A stretch of 64,000 nucleotides of DNA from Setophaga petechia (lineage: Eukaryota > Chordata > Aves > Passeriformes > Parulidae): positions 2,604,001 through 2,668,000 of the forward strand of contig JANCRA010000012.1 of assembly GCA_024362935.1 (NCBI GenBank), in the 5' to 3' direction. Positions 54,801 to 60,800 of the stretch are shown piece after piece. Numbering within the stretch: position 1 is the first letter of the stretch; each line of letters begins with the position of its first letter. Both the position numbers and the translations under genes were made by a program. The notes under the pieces are model-generated. The model made no database searches, was not told the origin of the DNA, and worked only from the letters and a program-made list of their open reading frames with translations.

Positions 54801-57617
54801 CTGAATGATCAGGTAAAAGAAATGCTGAGCAAAAACCTTGCAGTTATATACCCTGCTTGGCAATTACACTGATCAAGATAATGTCCTTATAAATGAACAA
54901 TTTCATTATGGCTATCTGGTTTTGGTAGGGATAGTTTAATGGATAGTTTAACAAGATCTGAAAGATAAATAGATTTTAAAATCACTTCTCTTCAGTTCTA
55001 CCATCCTAATAAATATATAACAATGTCACCAAACAAAAAGCCATCTGAGCTATATCAGGTTTCAAGACAGTGTGCCTTTTTATTAGGAAAAATCTGTTAA
55101 ACTTGTTTTGCTTGTAGGAATTGGAGCCATGACATTTTTATTAGTTAAAATGCTCTTTAAACTTCCCTGCATGGTACCATCCCTGTTTTGCCATGCCAAG
55201 TGCCTGCCTGCAGTAAACCAAAGTAGAGTAACTGTTGAATGTAGCCTGATTCAAAAGCAGGCTCACAGCTTCAGTTTAAAAAGTTTCTTTGGTTTTTCAC
55301 ACCCTGTGGAAAGGGGGACAAAGAATATCCCAGAGTAGCTGGGCTGTGCTATGGCTCTCCAAACTTAATCTGAAGACAAAAAGAGAGAAGGAAACTTTTA
55401 TTCAAAGGTTTCCATGGAAATGAATGCCTCCAGAAAACCCTCAGAATTAAAGCAAGTAAGAACAGATGCTGAATCAAAAAGAAGCACAGTACATGTGAGC
55501 TCTATTCGCTTAGTCTTGCACCTCAGCACAGTTCGTGTTTTCACTTACACTCAGCACTGAAGACAGTGAGTCGCATCCTTCACTGCAGCTGCTTTATACA
55601 GCAGCAGCCCGTCTGTCACAGCTTTTAAACAGACACAAGCAGGGAAAATCAAATCACCCTGAGAAGTCTTGCAATGATGGTCAATGGGAGAAGCAGACAG
55701 AGGAATGTAGGCCAGCCCCATGGCATTCCCTCACCCCTCACCACCAGCGCTAAGCTGGCTTTCAGCACCTTCCCCAATATGTCCGTAGTTTGACCTCTTA
55801 CAAAAACACTCGGGGACCCTGAATGACAGCTGAACTGTAAATCCCTGATTCATACACACCTCAGGCAGAGCCACCAGCCTGTGGGACTTCATCAGTGGCA
55901 GGCCAGCACACCCCAGTATGTAACTGCAGCTCTTCCCTTCCATGTACATCACTGTGTAACAATGAGGTACATCTGATGAAAAGGCTGCTAATTCAGAATT
56001 GTGGAGATAATCTGTCAAGAACCATTCAGTAAAATTAATCAAGCTTATTTATTTTCCATGAAAATGTTTTAATTTGCATAAATTGGAACATTTTGCAGCT
56101 GCCCTTGTCTTTATTACTGACACAGTGGTTCCCAGCATGTGCTCTACCTTCTGCATCTCTGCAGGGCTTGACAATGACTAAGTGGGTACATTCTAATTGT
56201 CCACATTTATATGAAGGATATATTCACCAGTAGAGATAATCATGAATTATTTAGTCTAAATTTGAGGAGTTACAGCTAGATATAATTGTTTAAATTAAGG
56301 AAACAATATCAAATTAAATCAGGCCCAGTTTAAATACTGCAATAATGTTTATTAAGTCTGTCTTGTACAAATATTTTCATGCTTTAAAAACAAATTCATT
56401 AAAATAATTCTTTCTAAACAAATTTGCTCCAGTGTTGGAAATGCAAACACTATACCAGCCCTTCAAAGTGAAATTATTAGCTAGATTGATTCTGACTGCA
56501 TTAATCTCCATTGTCGGTGGTGTTCAAGAAGTAATAAGAACCACGGGTAGTGACAGGCAAACTCCATTTTTCCATCTTTGTACTTGCAAGTCTATATAGT
56601 ATTTAAACAGTGCTAAAGGTTTCTGCTTGATTACACTGTCAGACTTATATTAATAAAGCCAGTTCTAGAAAAGGAATGGTTTTGTCACGTAACACAATTT
56701 TCTAATGGAGAAATCTAATAGCTGGTGGGAAAGTTTTCCTAAAGGATGGTGGAAATGAAAATCTTTCAAAACCTTTTGAATTTGATCTGGGAAGCCCTAA
56801 AAACTCTATTTGAAGAAAAACCTTCTCATAACAGCTGACCTTTACTGGCTCTTGTTTTCAAATCCCTTGTGTCTTAAGAGTCATATCCTCTTATAGATAT
56901 TCTGTACAGCAGAGGCTGTGGGATGCTGGGGGCTCCTCTGAGGAGCTATTTACTTTCCTGAACTATGCTGTGCTGGGCCAGAGTCTTGGCACTTCTTGGT
57001 GATAGCCAAAAGGGAGCTGCTGGCTTTATTCCTCATATTGCCTACAGGCACAGGAGACCTTGCGTGGTCCTGCCGCATGCCTGTGCATGGCCCACCCAGG
57101 AGCTTCTCATAACTACAGCTCATGGGGATGGGATACAATTACTGATGGTAAATGACCCTCAAGCTGTGTAGGGTGCACTGTATGTAAAAGCACTGTTTCT
57201 TAAACAGCTCTGAGGAAATTCTTCCCCTGCCTGCTCCATCTTGGAATGTAATATTTTACAAGATAAAGTGCTACCTATTAATTTGCTTGTATCCCAACAT
57301 AATGGGAAACATTACAGCAACTTAGATAAAGTAACAACCATTTTTACTGCCTTTGTGAAAAAATAAAACATGGGGCCTAATATAAGGACTTTGGTACAGA
57401 GTGAATGCAAAAGACTCTTTACAACCAAAGTAGTATCAAACACTTGGTCTCAGAACTATGTCATACATTTTAAGCTAAATTATTCTAAACTTTCTGTGTT
57501 TATATCTTCCAGATTATAAATGCACTTGAAGAGGATCCAGCTGCACAAAAAATGCAGCTTGCCTTCCGTTTACAGCAAATAGCAGCTGCGCTAGAGAATA
57601 AAGTGACTGACCTTTGA
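1139..57617 (+). CDS. PLXNB2: Plexin-B2, C-terminal 1,139 residues (26 exons, 5' part outside window)
   Basis: Semaphorin receptor and R-Ras/Rap GAP, a single-pass plasma-membrane protein. Exons: 1139-1231, 2416-2497, 7743-7915, 10068-10216, 13137-13245, 26045-26181, 26818-26985, 28010-28118, 29830-30057, 30527-30703, 31157-31296, 32322-32422, 34682-34911, 35915-36096, 36862-36928, 37029-37175, 40422-40578, 41651-41751, 42648-42732, 48644-48798, 50404-50564, 51130-51277, 51780-51844, 52530-52605, 54634-54708, 57513-57617. They total 3,420 nt, all junctions are in phase, and the stop is TGA. Residues counted from the window's first exon: PSI about 60-110, IPT repeats about 115-415, RQKR 462-465, membrane span about 499-521, GAP first half about 555-764 with RR 692-693, Rho-GTPase-binding domain about 765-930, GAP second half with Arg 988, VTDL 1136-1139. 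The cytoplasmic half matches my recollection of human PLXNB2 (about 1,840 residues) nearly residue for residue, better than B1 or A-type plexins. The sema domain and start codon are upstream of the window. Confidence 0.95.
2416..2497 (+). CDS. PLXNB2: PLXNB2 window exon 2 (extracellular linker)
   Basis: Acceptor tttctag, donor gtaagt; 82 nt, phase 0 in, phase 1 out. The peptide [13 protein letters not shown] then KIDSKLM is close to the segment just before the second cysteine-rich domain of plexin-B2. It contains an N-glycosylation sequon (NET). Confidence 0.9.
3384..3452 (+). mobile_element. LTR-derived fragment (about 69 bp) inside CR1
   Basis: The CR1 consensus reads ...ggttgc|ccagagag..., and these 69 bases sit exactly between the two halves. 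They begin TGTGCTG and contain cagctggggtagagtt, resembling the 5' end of the LTR at 47889-48384 on the opposite strand. Probably a partial or deleted ERV LTR remnant; the family name cannot be fixed here. Confidence 0.6.
3516..3636 (-). mobile_element. CR1 3' tail fragment, antisense, nested in CR1
   Basis: Begins with tandem agaattac/agaatcac, the reverse complement of a CR1 3' tail with four ATTCTGTRATTCT-type repeats, then gagttggaagggaccc and aaggatcatcaagtgcaac, all typical minus-strand CR1. The host CR1 resumes at about 3637 with tagctgaagatgttcctgc. The exact right edge is uncertain by about 10 bp. Confidence 0.8.
7743..7915 (+). CDS. PLXNB2: PLXNB2 window exon 3 (PSI domain)
   Basis: Acceptor ttcatctttcag, donor gtaaga after an ACT GGT end; 173 nt. 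It encodes [16 protein letters not shown] and the rest of a compact cysteine-rich PSI (plexin-semaphorin-integrin) module. About eight cysteines and a CVWC motif fit the disulfide-bonded fold. An NCS sequon is present. Confidence 0.96.
10068..10216 (+). CDS. PLXNB2: PLXNB2 window exon 4 (IPT/TIG repeat)
   Basis: Acceptor aaacacag, donor gtaatt; 149 nt, ends in phase 2 inside an Arg codon. [20 protein letters not shown] is the canonical IPT opening (P..GP..GG..LTI.G.NLG). It ends YSVSTR, as in mammalian plexin-B2. An NIT sequon is present. Confidence 0.97.
11939..11965 (-). other. Potential G-quadruplex (minus strand)
   Basis: The + strand has C runs of 5, 5, 4 and 5 separated by acag, gg and gg. 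On the minus strand this gives four runs of at least four G with loops of 4, 2 and 2 nt. It is an isolated GC island in AT-rich intron. Confidence 0.75.
13137..13245 (+). CDS. PLXNB2: PLXNB2 window exon 5 (IPT repeat, C-terminal half)
   Basis: Acceptor tctttttag, donor gtaagt; 109 nt. It completes the Arg codon and reads IVCQVGP..., ending in [15 protein letters not shown], the final strands of the IPT repeat begun in the previous exon. It is followed by the longest intron in the window. Confidence 0.96.
15464..15676 (+). mobile_element. CR1 LINE 3' fragment
   Basis: Reads as the last 210 bp of CR1: gagagtggtgagtcactg, gttgcccagaaaagctgt, gttcaagccaggttggatgg, caacctgatctagggaaa, gaaggtcccttccattctg, ending attctgtgattcta. 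It lies in the 12.8 kb intron. Confidence 0.87.
19179..19213. repeat. A-rich purine tract
   Basis: Thirty-five purines in a row, mostly A with scattered G. No adjoining retrotransposon body that I recognise, so I call it simple sequence. Confidence 0.85.
24532..25050. repeat. GC-rich 21-bp minisatellite, about 24 units
   Basis: Tandem units of the form GACACGGTGCTGCCTGTCCAG, mostly 21 bp with a few of 20, 22 and 26 bp. The variable core is CACGG in 7 units, CATGG/CATGA in 7 and CACAG in 9, with one TACAG. The left half prefers CCTGTCC and the right half CCTGCCC, so units have spread locally. It sits in the 12.8 kb intron and stands out in base composition from the AT-rich surroundings. Probably a length-polymorphic VNTR. 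Confidence 0.96.
26045..26181 (+). CDS. PLXNB2: PLXNB2 window exon 6 (IPT repeat)
   Basis: Acceptor ctttgcag, donor gtacgt; 137 nt, phase 2 out. [20 protein letters not shown] is a textbook IPT start, followed by [13 protein letters not shown]. The donor is placed at the second of two adjacent GT dinucleotides because only that keeps phase with the next exon. Confidence 0.96.
26818..26985 (+). CDS. PLXNB2: PLXNB2 window exon 7 (IPT repeat)
   Basis: Acceptor tcaatccag, donor gtaatg; 168 nt. It continues the IPT repeat with [12 protein letters not shown] and [16 protein letters not shown], where the next IPT repeat begins, and ends in phase 2 in a Ser codon. Confidence 0.96.
28010..28118 (+). 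CDS. PLXNB2: PLXNB2 window exon 8 (IPT repeat)
   Basis: Acceptor gccttgcag, donor gtaatt; 109 nt. It reads [19 protein letters not shown], the glycine-rich opening of an IPT strand with an NIT sequon, and ends ...GRMNQKK in complete phase. The end is shorter than the human protein at this place (see finding). Confidence 0.93.
28551..28572. repeat. Poly(T)22 tract
   Basis: Twenty-two T in a row after a CTTCTTTTC stretch, followed 27 nt later by a CAG acceptor-like site. It may act as a pyrimidine tract (see finding) or be plain simple sequence. Confidence 0.95.
29830..30057 (+). CDS. PLXNB2: PLXNB2 window exon 9 (last IPT repeat)
   Basis: Acceptor tttcttacag, donor gtaaac; 228 nt, 76 residues, phase 0 both sides. 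It contains [23 protein letters not shown] and the strongly conserved [20 protein letters not shown]. At least four N-glycosylation sequons (NET, NIT, NES, NFT) mark it as extracellular. Confidence 0.96.
30527..30703 (+). CDS. PLXNB2: PLXNB2 window exon 10 (membrane-proximal segment with convertase site)
   Basis: Acceptor ctgtctag, donor gtacgt; 177 nt, 59 residues. [16 protein letters not shown] is followed by KKRQKR|D, a furin-type proprotein-convertase site at 30662-30673. B-type plexins are known to be cleaved just outside the membrane into two chains that stay associated. That this site is used here is inferred. Confidence 0.97.
30662..30673 (+). other. PLXNB2: Codons for RQKR proprotein-convertase cleavage motif
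   Basis: CGG CAG AAG AGA followed by GAT gives RQKR|D, preceded by further lysines, about 34 residues before the membrane span. It fits the R-X-K/R-R furin consensus and the known two-chain processing of plexin-B1/B2. Use in this species is inferred. Confidence 0.85.
31157..31296 (+). CDS. PLXNB2: PLXNB2 window exon 11 (transmembrane segment)
   Basis: Acceptor tccaattag, donor gtaagt; 140 nt, phase 2 out. [17 protein letters not shown] leads into a hydrophobic stretch of about 23 residues ([20 protein letters not shown]...ICY), the single membrane span. Basic residues follow immediately in the next exon, as the positive-inside rule predicts. Confidence 0.97.
32322..32422 (+). CDS. PLXNB2: PLXNB2 window exon 12 (juxtamembrane helix)
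   Basis: 101 nt. It encodes [20 protein letters not shown] and ...[10 protein letters not shown], the charged coiled-coil-prone juxtamembrane segment of plexins. The acceptor is ccataaag, an AAG rather than CAG/TAG with a modest pyrimidine tract; phase and conservation leave no doubt about its place. Donor gtatta is also below consensus. Confidence 0.95.
34682..34911 (+). CDS. PLXNB2: PLXNB2 window exon 13 (start of GAP domain)
   Basis: Acceptor atattgcag, donor gtgagt; 230 nt. [20 protein letters not shown], then [20 protein letters not shown], then [14 protein letters not shown]. This is the beginning of the intracellular GAP domain and matches human plexin-B2 almost without change. Confidence 0.97.
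34959..34980. repeat. (TG)11 microsatellite
   Basis: Eleven TG units about 48 nt downstream of the window exon 13 donor. In frame with that exon it would read as alternating Val-Cys if the intron were retained. Confidence 0.95.
35915..36096 (+). CDS. PLXNB2: PLXNB2 window exon 14 (GAP domain, Arg-Arg)
   Basis: Acceptor tttttcag, donor gtttga (non-consensus at +3 to +5); 182 nt, phase 2 out. [20 protein letters not shown] ... [11 protein letters not shown], with the second Arg completed by the next exon. By family knowledge this Arg-Arg pair supplies the catalytic arginine finger of the plexin GAP, acting on Rap/R-Ras type GTPases. Confidence 0.97.
36862..36928 (+). CDS. PLXNB2: PLXNB2 window exon 15 (GAP domain)
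   Basis: Acceptor ttttttttcag, donor gtaaga; 67 nt. It completes the second catalytic Arg, then [20 protein letters not shown]. This short exon is fully conserved in sequence. Confidence 0.97.
37029..37175 (+). CDS. PLXNB2: PLXNB2 window exon 16 (end of first GAP half)
   Basis: Acceptor tttacatag, donor gtaagc; 147 nt, 49 residues: [20 protein letters not shown] to [15 protein letters not shown]. It is the link between the first GAP segment and the inserted Rho-GTPase-binding domain. Only a 100-nt intron separates it from the previous exon. Confidence 0.97.
39806..39855. repeat. (GT)25 microsatellite
   Basis: An uninterrupted run of 25 GT units in the intron between window exons 16 and 17. 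Perfect runs of this length are usually polymorphic. Confidence 0.98.
40422..40578 (+). CDS. PLXNB2: PLXNB2 window exon 17 (Rho-GTPase-binding domain)
   Basis: Acceptor ttcttcacag, donor gtatgt; 157 nt. [20 protein letters not shown] then [17 protein letters not shown] forms the ubiquitin-like fold that in plexin-B proteins binds Rac1/Rnd GTPases. The [12 protein letters not shown] stretch differs more from the human protein than its surroundings do. Confidence 0.96.
40712..40728. repeat. Poly(T)17 tract
   Basis: Seventeen consecutive T inside a T/G-rich stretch in the intron after window exon 17. Simple sequence; no other signal seen. Confidence 0.93.
41651..41751 (+). CDS. PLXNB2: PLXNB2 window exon 18 (Rho-GTPase-binding domain)
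   Basis: Acceptor taccccttag, donor gtaagg; 101 nt. [20 protein letters not shown] then [12 protein letters not shown]. It continues the ubiquitin-like domain. The 40 nt upstream are a T/G-rich tract that serves as an unusually long pyrimidine-rich acceptor region. Confidence 0.97.
42648..42732 (+). CDS. PLXNB2: PLXNB2 window exon 19 (Rho-GTPase-binding domain)
   Basis: Acceptor atttccaaag (AAG type), donor gtaagt; 85 nt. [20 protein letters not shown] then NQQDVPGE, completing the ubiquitin-like domain up to the loop before the second GAP half. Confidence 0.96.
42733..48643. other. 5.9 kb intron between window exons 19 and 20
   Basis: Contains the solo LTR at 47889-48384 near its 3' end. 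The rest is unique sequence with short chance reading frames and a T/G-rich stretch near 45.54 kb. Confidence 0.6.
47889..48384 (-). mobile_element. Solo LTR of an endogenous retrovirus (degraded)
   Basis: A 496-bp element that read on the minus strand starts TGTCCTG and ends CACAACA, giving the TG...CA ends of an LTR. Internally it has tctcaacccatgatttttac and ggagggggaagtgagcaagc, phrases I associate with a common songbird ERV LTR. No gag, pol or env sequence flanks it, so it is a solo LTR. The flanking bases (attac / gtgac) are only a poor target duplication, implying age or end erosion. Confidence 0.7.
48644..48798 (+). CDS. PLXNB2: PLXNB2 window exon 20 (linker into second GAP half)
   Basis: Acceptor gctgtttctag, donor gtaggg; 155 nt. 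[20 protein letters not shown] then [20 protein letters not shown]. It bridges the GTPase-binding domain and the second GAP half. It lies about 260 nt downstream of a solo LTR in the preceding intron. Confidence 0.97.
50404..50564 (+). CDS. PLXNB2: PLXNB2 window exon 21 (GAP second half)
   Basis: Acceptor gcttttag, donor gtacag; 161 nt. [15 protein letters not shown], then [20 protein letters not shown] and DTIHIWKTN. Helical GAP core, closely matching mammalian plexin-B2. Confidence 0.97.
51130..51277 (+). CDS. PLXNB2: PLXNB2 window exon 22 (GAP, third conserved Arg)
   Basis: Acceptor tgcttcgcag, donor gtaagt; 148 nt. [20 protein letters not shown], then [20 protein letters not shown]. The Arg of LPLRFW corresponds to the third invariant arginine of plexin GAP domains. 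Confidence 0.97.
51780..51844 (+). CDS. PLXNB2: PLXNB2 window exon 23 (GAP)
   Basis: Acceptor atttttcag, donor gtaagt; 65 nt encoding [20 protein letters not shown] then E and two bases of an Asp codon. This short exon is invariant apart from one Thr-to-Asn difference from the human sequence as I recall it. Confidence 0.97.
52530..52605 (+). CDS. PLXNB2: PLXNB2 window exon 24 (GAP)
   Basis: Acceptor ctcttgcag, donor gtaaga; 76 nt. It completes Asp, then [20 protein letters not shown] and AEISR. C-terminal helices of the GAP domain. Confidence 0.97.
54078..54104 (-). other. Potential G-quadruplex (minus strand)
   Basis: The + strand has C runs of 3, 4, 6 and 6 with short loops, within a longer pyrimidine tract in the intron before window exon 25. 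The minus strand fits the G3+ quadruplex pattern. Confidence 0.7.
54634..54708 (+). CDS. PLXNB2: PLXNB2 window exon 25 (GAP)
   Basis: Acceptor gtgttaacag, donor gtaagt; 75 nt, 25 residues: [20 protein letters not shown] then KYYDE. Phase 0 on both sides. Confidence 0.97.
57513..57617 (+). CDS. PLXNB2: PLXNB2 terminal coding exon with PDZ ligand
   Basis: Acceptor tatcttccag; 102 nt of coding plus TGA at 57615-57617. [20 protein letters not shown] then [14 protein letters not shown]. The C-terminal VTDL is the PDZ-binding motif by which B-type plexins recruit PDZ-RhoGEF/LARG to activate RhoA. It is typical of B-type, not A-, C- or D-type, plexins and supports the subfamily call. Confidence 0.98.
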   Translation: MINALEEDPAAQKMQLAFRLQQIAAALENKVTDL

Positions 57618-57812
57618 CTCAAAAGCCGCAATAAAGAAATCTGATCTGAAGATGTTCAAATTCATTCTTCCTGTTAAGGAAATAGTGTTCTATTTTTTAA
57701 TGTATAATTACAACTTTAAATGAAAGATTTCATGGTTTTTTGATAGCAGAGGTGTAATGTAAAGAATTTTTACTGTAAATTATGCTTCTAATTAAAAGCT
57801 GTGTTGTGTGTA
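57618..57812 (+). other. PLXNB2: PLXNB2 3'UTR (short form, end estimated)
   Basis: AT-rich sequence after the stop codon. The end is estimated from the ATTAAA at 57791 plus a usual 10-20 nt cleavage distance. An earlier AATAAA at 57630-57635 lies only 13 nt after the stop and lacks a clear GU-rich follow-up, so it is less likely to be the main site. A longer 3'UTR cannot be excluded. Confidence 0.5.
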
Positions 57813-57867
57813 AATGAATCTTCTGTGGGAAAGAGAGTCCTTTGGTTGGGGGCAGGGTGGGGGGTGG
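57791..57867 (+). terminator. Probable PLXNB2 poly(A) site
   Basis: ATTAAA at 57791-57796 is followed at once by a GU-rich stretch (GTGTTGTGTGT) and then, about 50 nt on, by a G-rich block at 57848-57867 (GGGGGCAGGGTGGGGGGTGG). Poly(A) signal, GU-rich element and downstream G-rich auxiliary element come in the canonical order. The functional role is inferred. Confidence 0.55.
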
Positions 57868-60800
57868 AAGAAGAAAAACCTATCCTTCATTTGATTTAGT
57901 AGAATCTGAGACATCAGCATTTACAATTCATTATGCAAGTAAATTCAATACCATAGCATCCTTTCTACCTTAAGCAATATTTGTACTAGGAAAACAATAA
58001 CATACTCAGAGACACATGCAATATCCCCTTTTATTTTGATAACTGGAAATTGACTTCCATAGAGCTCTAAAACTTGGTCTGTGCTCATAATGAACACAGC
58101 AAACAAAGTGTCTGATTTCTCTGCAAGATCTAAAAATGGGATTTGCTACCACTCATGGTTCTAATTTAATTATTTATCTTAAGGGTGATGCACCCACCAC
58201 AGTTGGATGTGAGAGAAATAAGAGTAATATCAATGTAGAAGAGTTCTATTGATGAAGTCTTGTTCAGTTCAGAAATCACTGCAAAGAAGGAATCAGTCCT
58301 TAAAACTTTAAAACTCTTTGTTATTATTGTGAGTTTTATGATATATGCTAATGTGCCTTACTTGTACTAATTCTGTGAATCTGATGAATGGTTTTGTAAA
58401 AAGAAGCAGATCAGAAAAATAAGTATTTATGTGCTATTGAATGACTTTTGTGTGAAAAACATGACCAGCAGAATGCTTGTAATTAGCTGCTTGCCGAGAG
58501 TGTGCTGTTTAACATGATTCAATTATGTATAATACCCTTTTAGAATGGTTCTGATGATTTTTTATTTGAATCTTGGAACTGTCCTAGAAATACCATCACT
58601 TGTTTTTATTGTATCTGTGATGTAAAATACTACTATGATATTGGAAAAAATCATATACTCATCTATTGAAAACCACTCAGTCAGTTTTGAGCCTTGGAAT
58701 GCTGCATTTGATTGAATACACACTATAATCCATAGCAAAGAAAATTGAAATAACTTGTCAGAAAGTGTGTGTTTACAATATAGGTAAGCGCCGTACAAAT
58801 CAAAAAGTTAGGTACGTCTTCTTAAATTGCTGTATTGCACATCAGAGAACTTTACTTCTCTTTGTCTTGCAAGTTTTTGGCAGTAAAGTAGCATTTTAAT
58901 GAAGTGCTGCCATCTGTACTCCTTCGTTCATTGTCCTGCCAAGCACCCGGACTCTGCTGACTCTCAGCAAGCTAATGCAGTGTCTGCTGCCTGCTCTCCC
59001 TGCCTGGTAGGTTGTCACACACTGACTTTTACTGTCTGTTGATATTATTTTTTCCTCCCATTTTGAAAATTTCCTAGTATTTGTCAGTGGGCCTTTCCTT
59101 CAGTTTCTGAAAATCAAAAGCCTCGCCAAAACTGGTTTCCTGCCCAGTAGGCTGTGAGCATTTTTTTATTTGCTTTGTACTCGACTTCTCGCATTTGTCT
59201 ATAATCATTCCTGAACCTGCCTGGGCTGTAACTTATTTTATACTGTTTAGGACTGAGCTATACGACTCCTACAGCAAGGTGCTTTGCCAGTTATTCTTTC
59301 ATCAACAAAGGCATCCTAATTTCATGGCTAATCTGTTTCTTTTTCATTATTTGTAAATCCTGTTAATTGTAAATCAAATACAATGTTGTTTTTTCCACCA
59401 AGTGTCAGTGGATCTTTACTGAAACTGGGGGGATGGGTGTTGAAAGGATTTGTAATGCTCCCTCTGGGAGTGATGGAGCAGCAGTGTCCATCAGTCTGTG
59501 GTTGGGAAAGGAAGAGCGCTGCACACCCTGCAGATGGAATGCCTGCCATCATGCCCTTTTTATTGGCATTTGCTCTGAAAAATGACAGTACTCTGGAGAA
59601 GGAAGGATGTAGTGCAACATACCAGAGTGAGGTCTTCCTGCCTGATGTATCTTGGGATTTGAAAGCCAATTAGAATACAGTCTCAGCAGTATCTCTCCAG
59701 AGAGACCAGAAAGCCCTGCTCGAGCAAGCAGGGCTTTCAGAGGGAAGATTAAATGTCCCCCATCAGCAGTGACTTGACACAGAGCAGTTGCAGGCTGCAC
59801 CTGTGGGATGCAGCAGGGCTCTAGCTGGATCTTACCTGTGAGGCAACTGGCGTGTGTGTCTGCTGGCATGTGCCAGTTCATCTTGGATCCATTCATCATT
59901 CTTGGTGCCCTTTTCTCACATCCTGGGAAATTTGTAGGCTATCAGTGCTGCTGTGCTGCCTGCCAGGGAACACAGAGGCAGATTACTGTGAACAGCTGCA
60001 GCAACAAAGAAACTTAATGCCAGCTCTTCAATTTCTTCAAGTCCCCTGTCCTGAAAGCACAAAGTTGGAATTTGAATTGAAGAACTGAGCTCATTTATTT
60101 TATCATTTCCCCTTTTGGCTAAGCTCCTCCAGTGCTTGTTTTTCCACTCTGGTGCTCTGTTTTGTCTAGGCCTAGTTCAGTTTTCATTACATTTTAGCAA
60201 TCTGATTCTTAAAACCTTCATGCTCCTCATTTGGTTTCCGCTGCTCCTGACACCTGGTTCATCTTGTAAACAAGAAGAAAGGAAAAAGCTCACTGGGGGT
60301 CTCCCTCCTTTCACCCCTTCTGCAGCTCCTCTAAATGGCACTTCTTAAAGCACAAGTACCTTCTGGTTGCCAAAGAGGAATCACTTTACTCCATAGCAGC
60401 AGCTGTGAGTGAAGTTCCTTTGCTTGGATATCTCCCAGACCAAGATTGGAGGCACCACCAGCAGGTCTGAATCCCACTGCTGACAGCAGTCTCTCCAAGG
60501 TTTTGCTTGCCTCCTTACCAGCAAACAAGCAAATAGAGATCTCTTATGACAGGACAAGGTCCCTGCTGCTACTTGTTTGATATATAGTAACCCACCCAAC
60601 TGAACAGGAATGGAGTTATTTTTTGTCATCTCTGGCCAAGAATTCACCCTCCATTCCTTAGTGCCAGGTTTCCCTCTGACACCTTACTTGATCTTTTTGC
60701 TGCTCTCTGCATGCTATAGATTTATAAGCAAGTGGTTATGGGTGAAGAGGGCCTTGGCTCGCTCACATATGTGAGGCATTCATAAAGTCTCCAGAAGATG

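Larger units (their letters stand above)
48799..57512. other. Introns among window exons 20-26
   Basis: Introns at 48799-50403, 50565-51129, 51278-51779, 51845-52529, 52606-54633 and 54709-57512. They contain the pyrimidine/C-rich tract at 54078; otherwise nothing recognised. Confidence 0.6.

Noticed and set aside
59328..59899. Overlapping frames of about 96-116 codons on both strands in the intergenic region
   Set aside because: No similarity to any family I know and no splice partners; opposite-strand overlap argues for chance.
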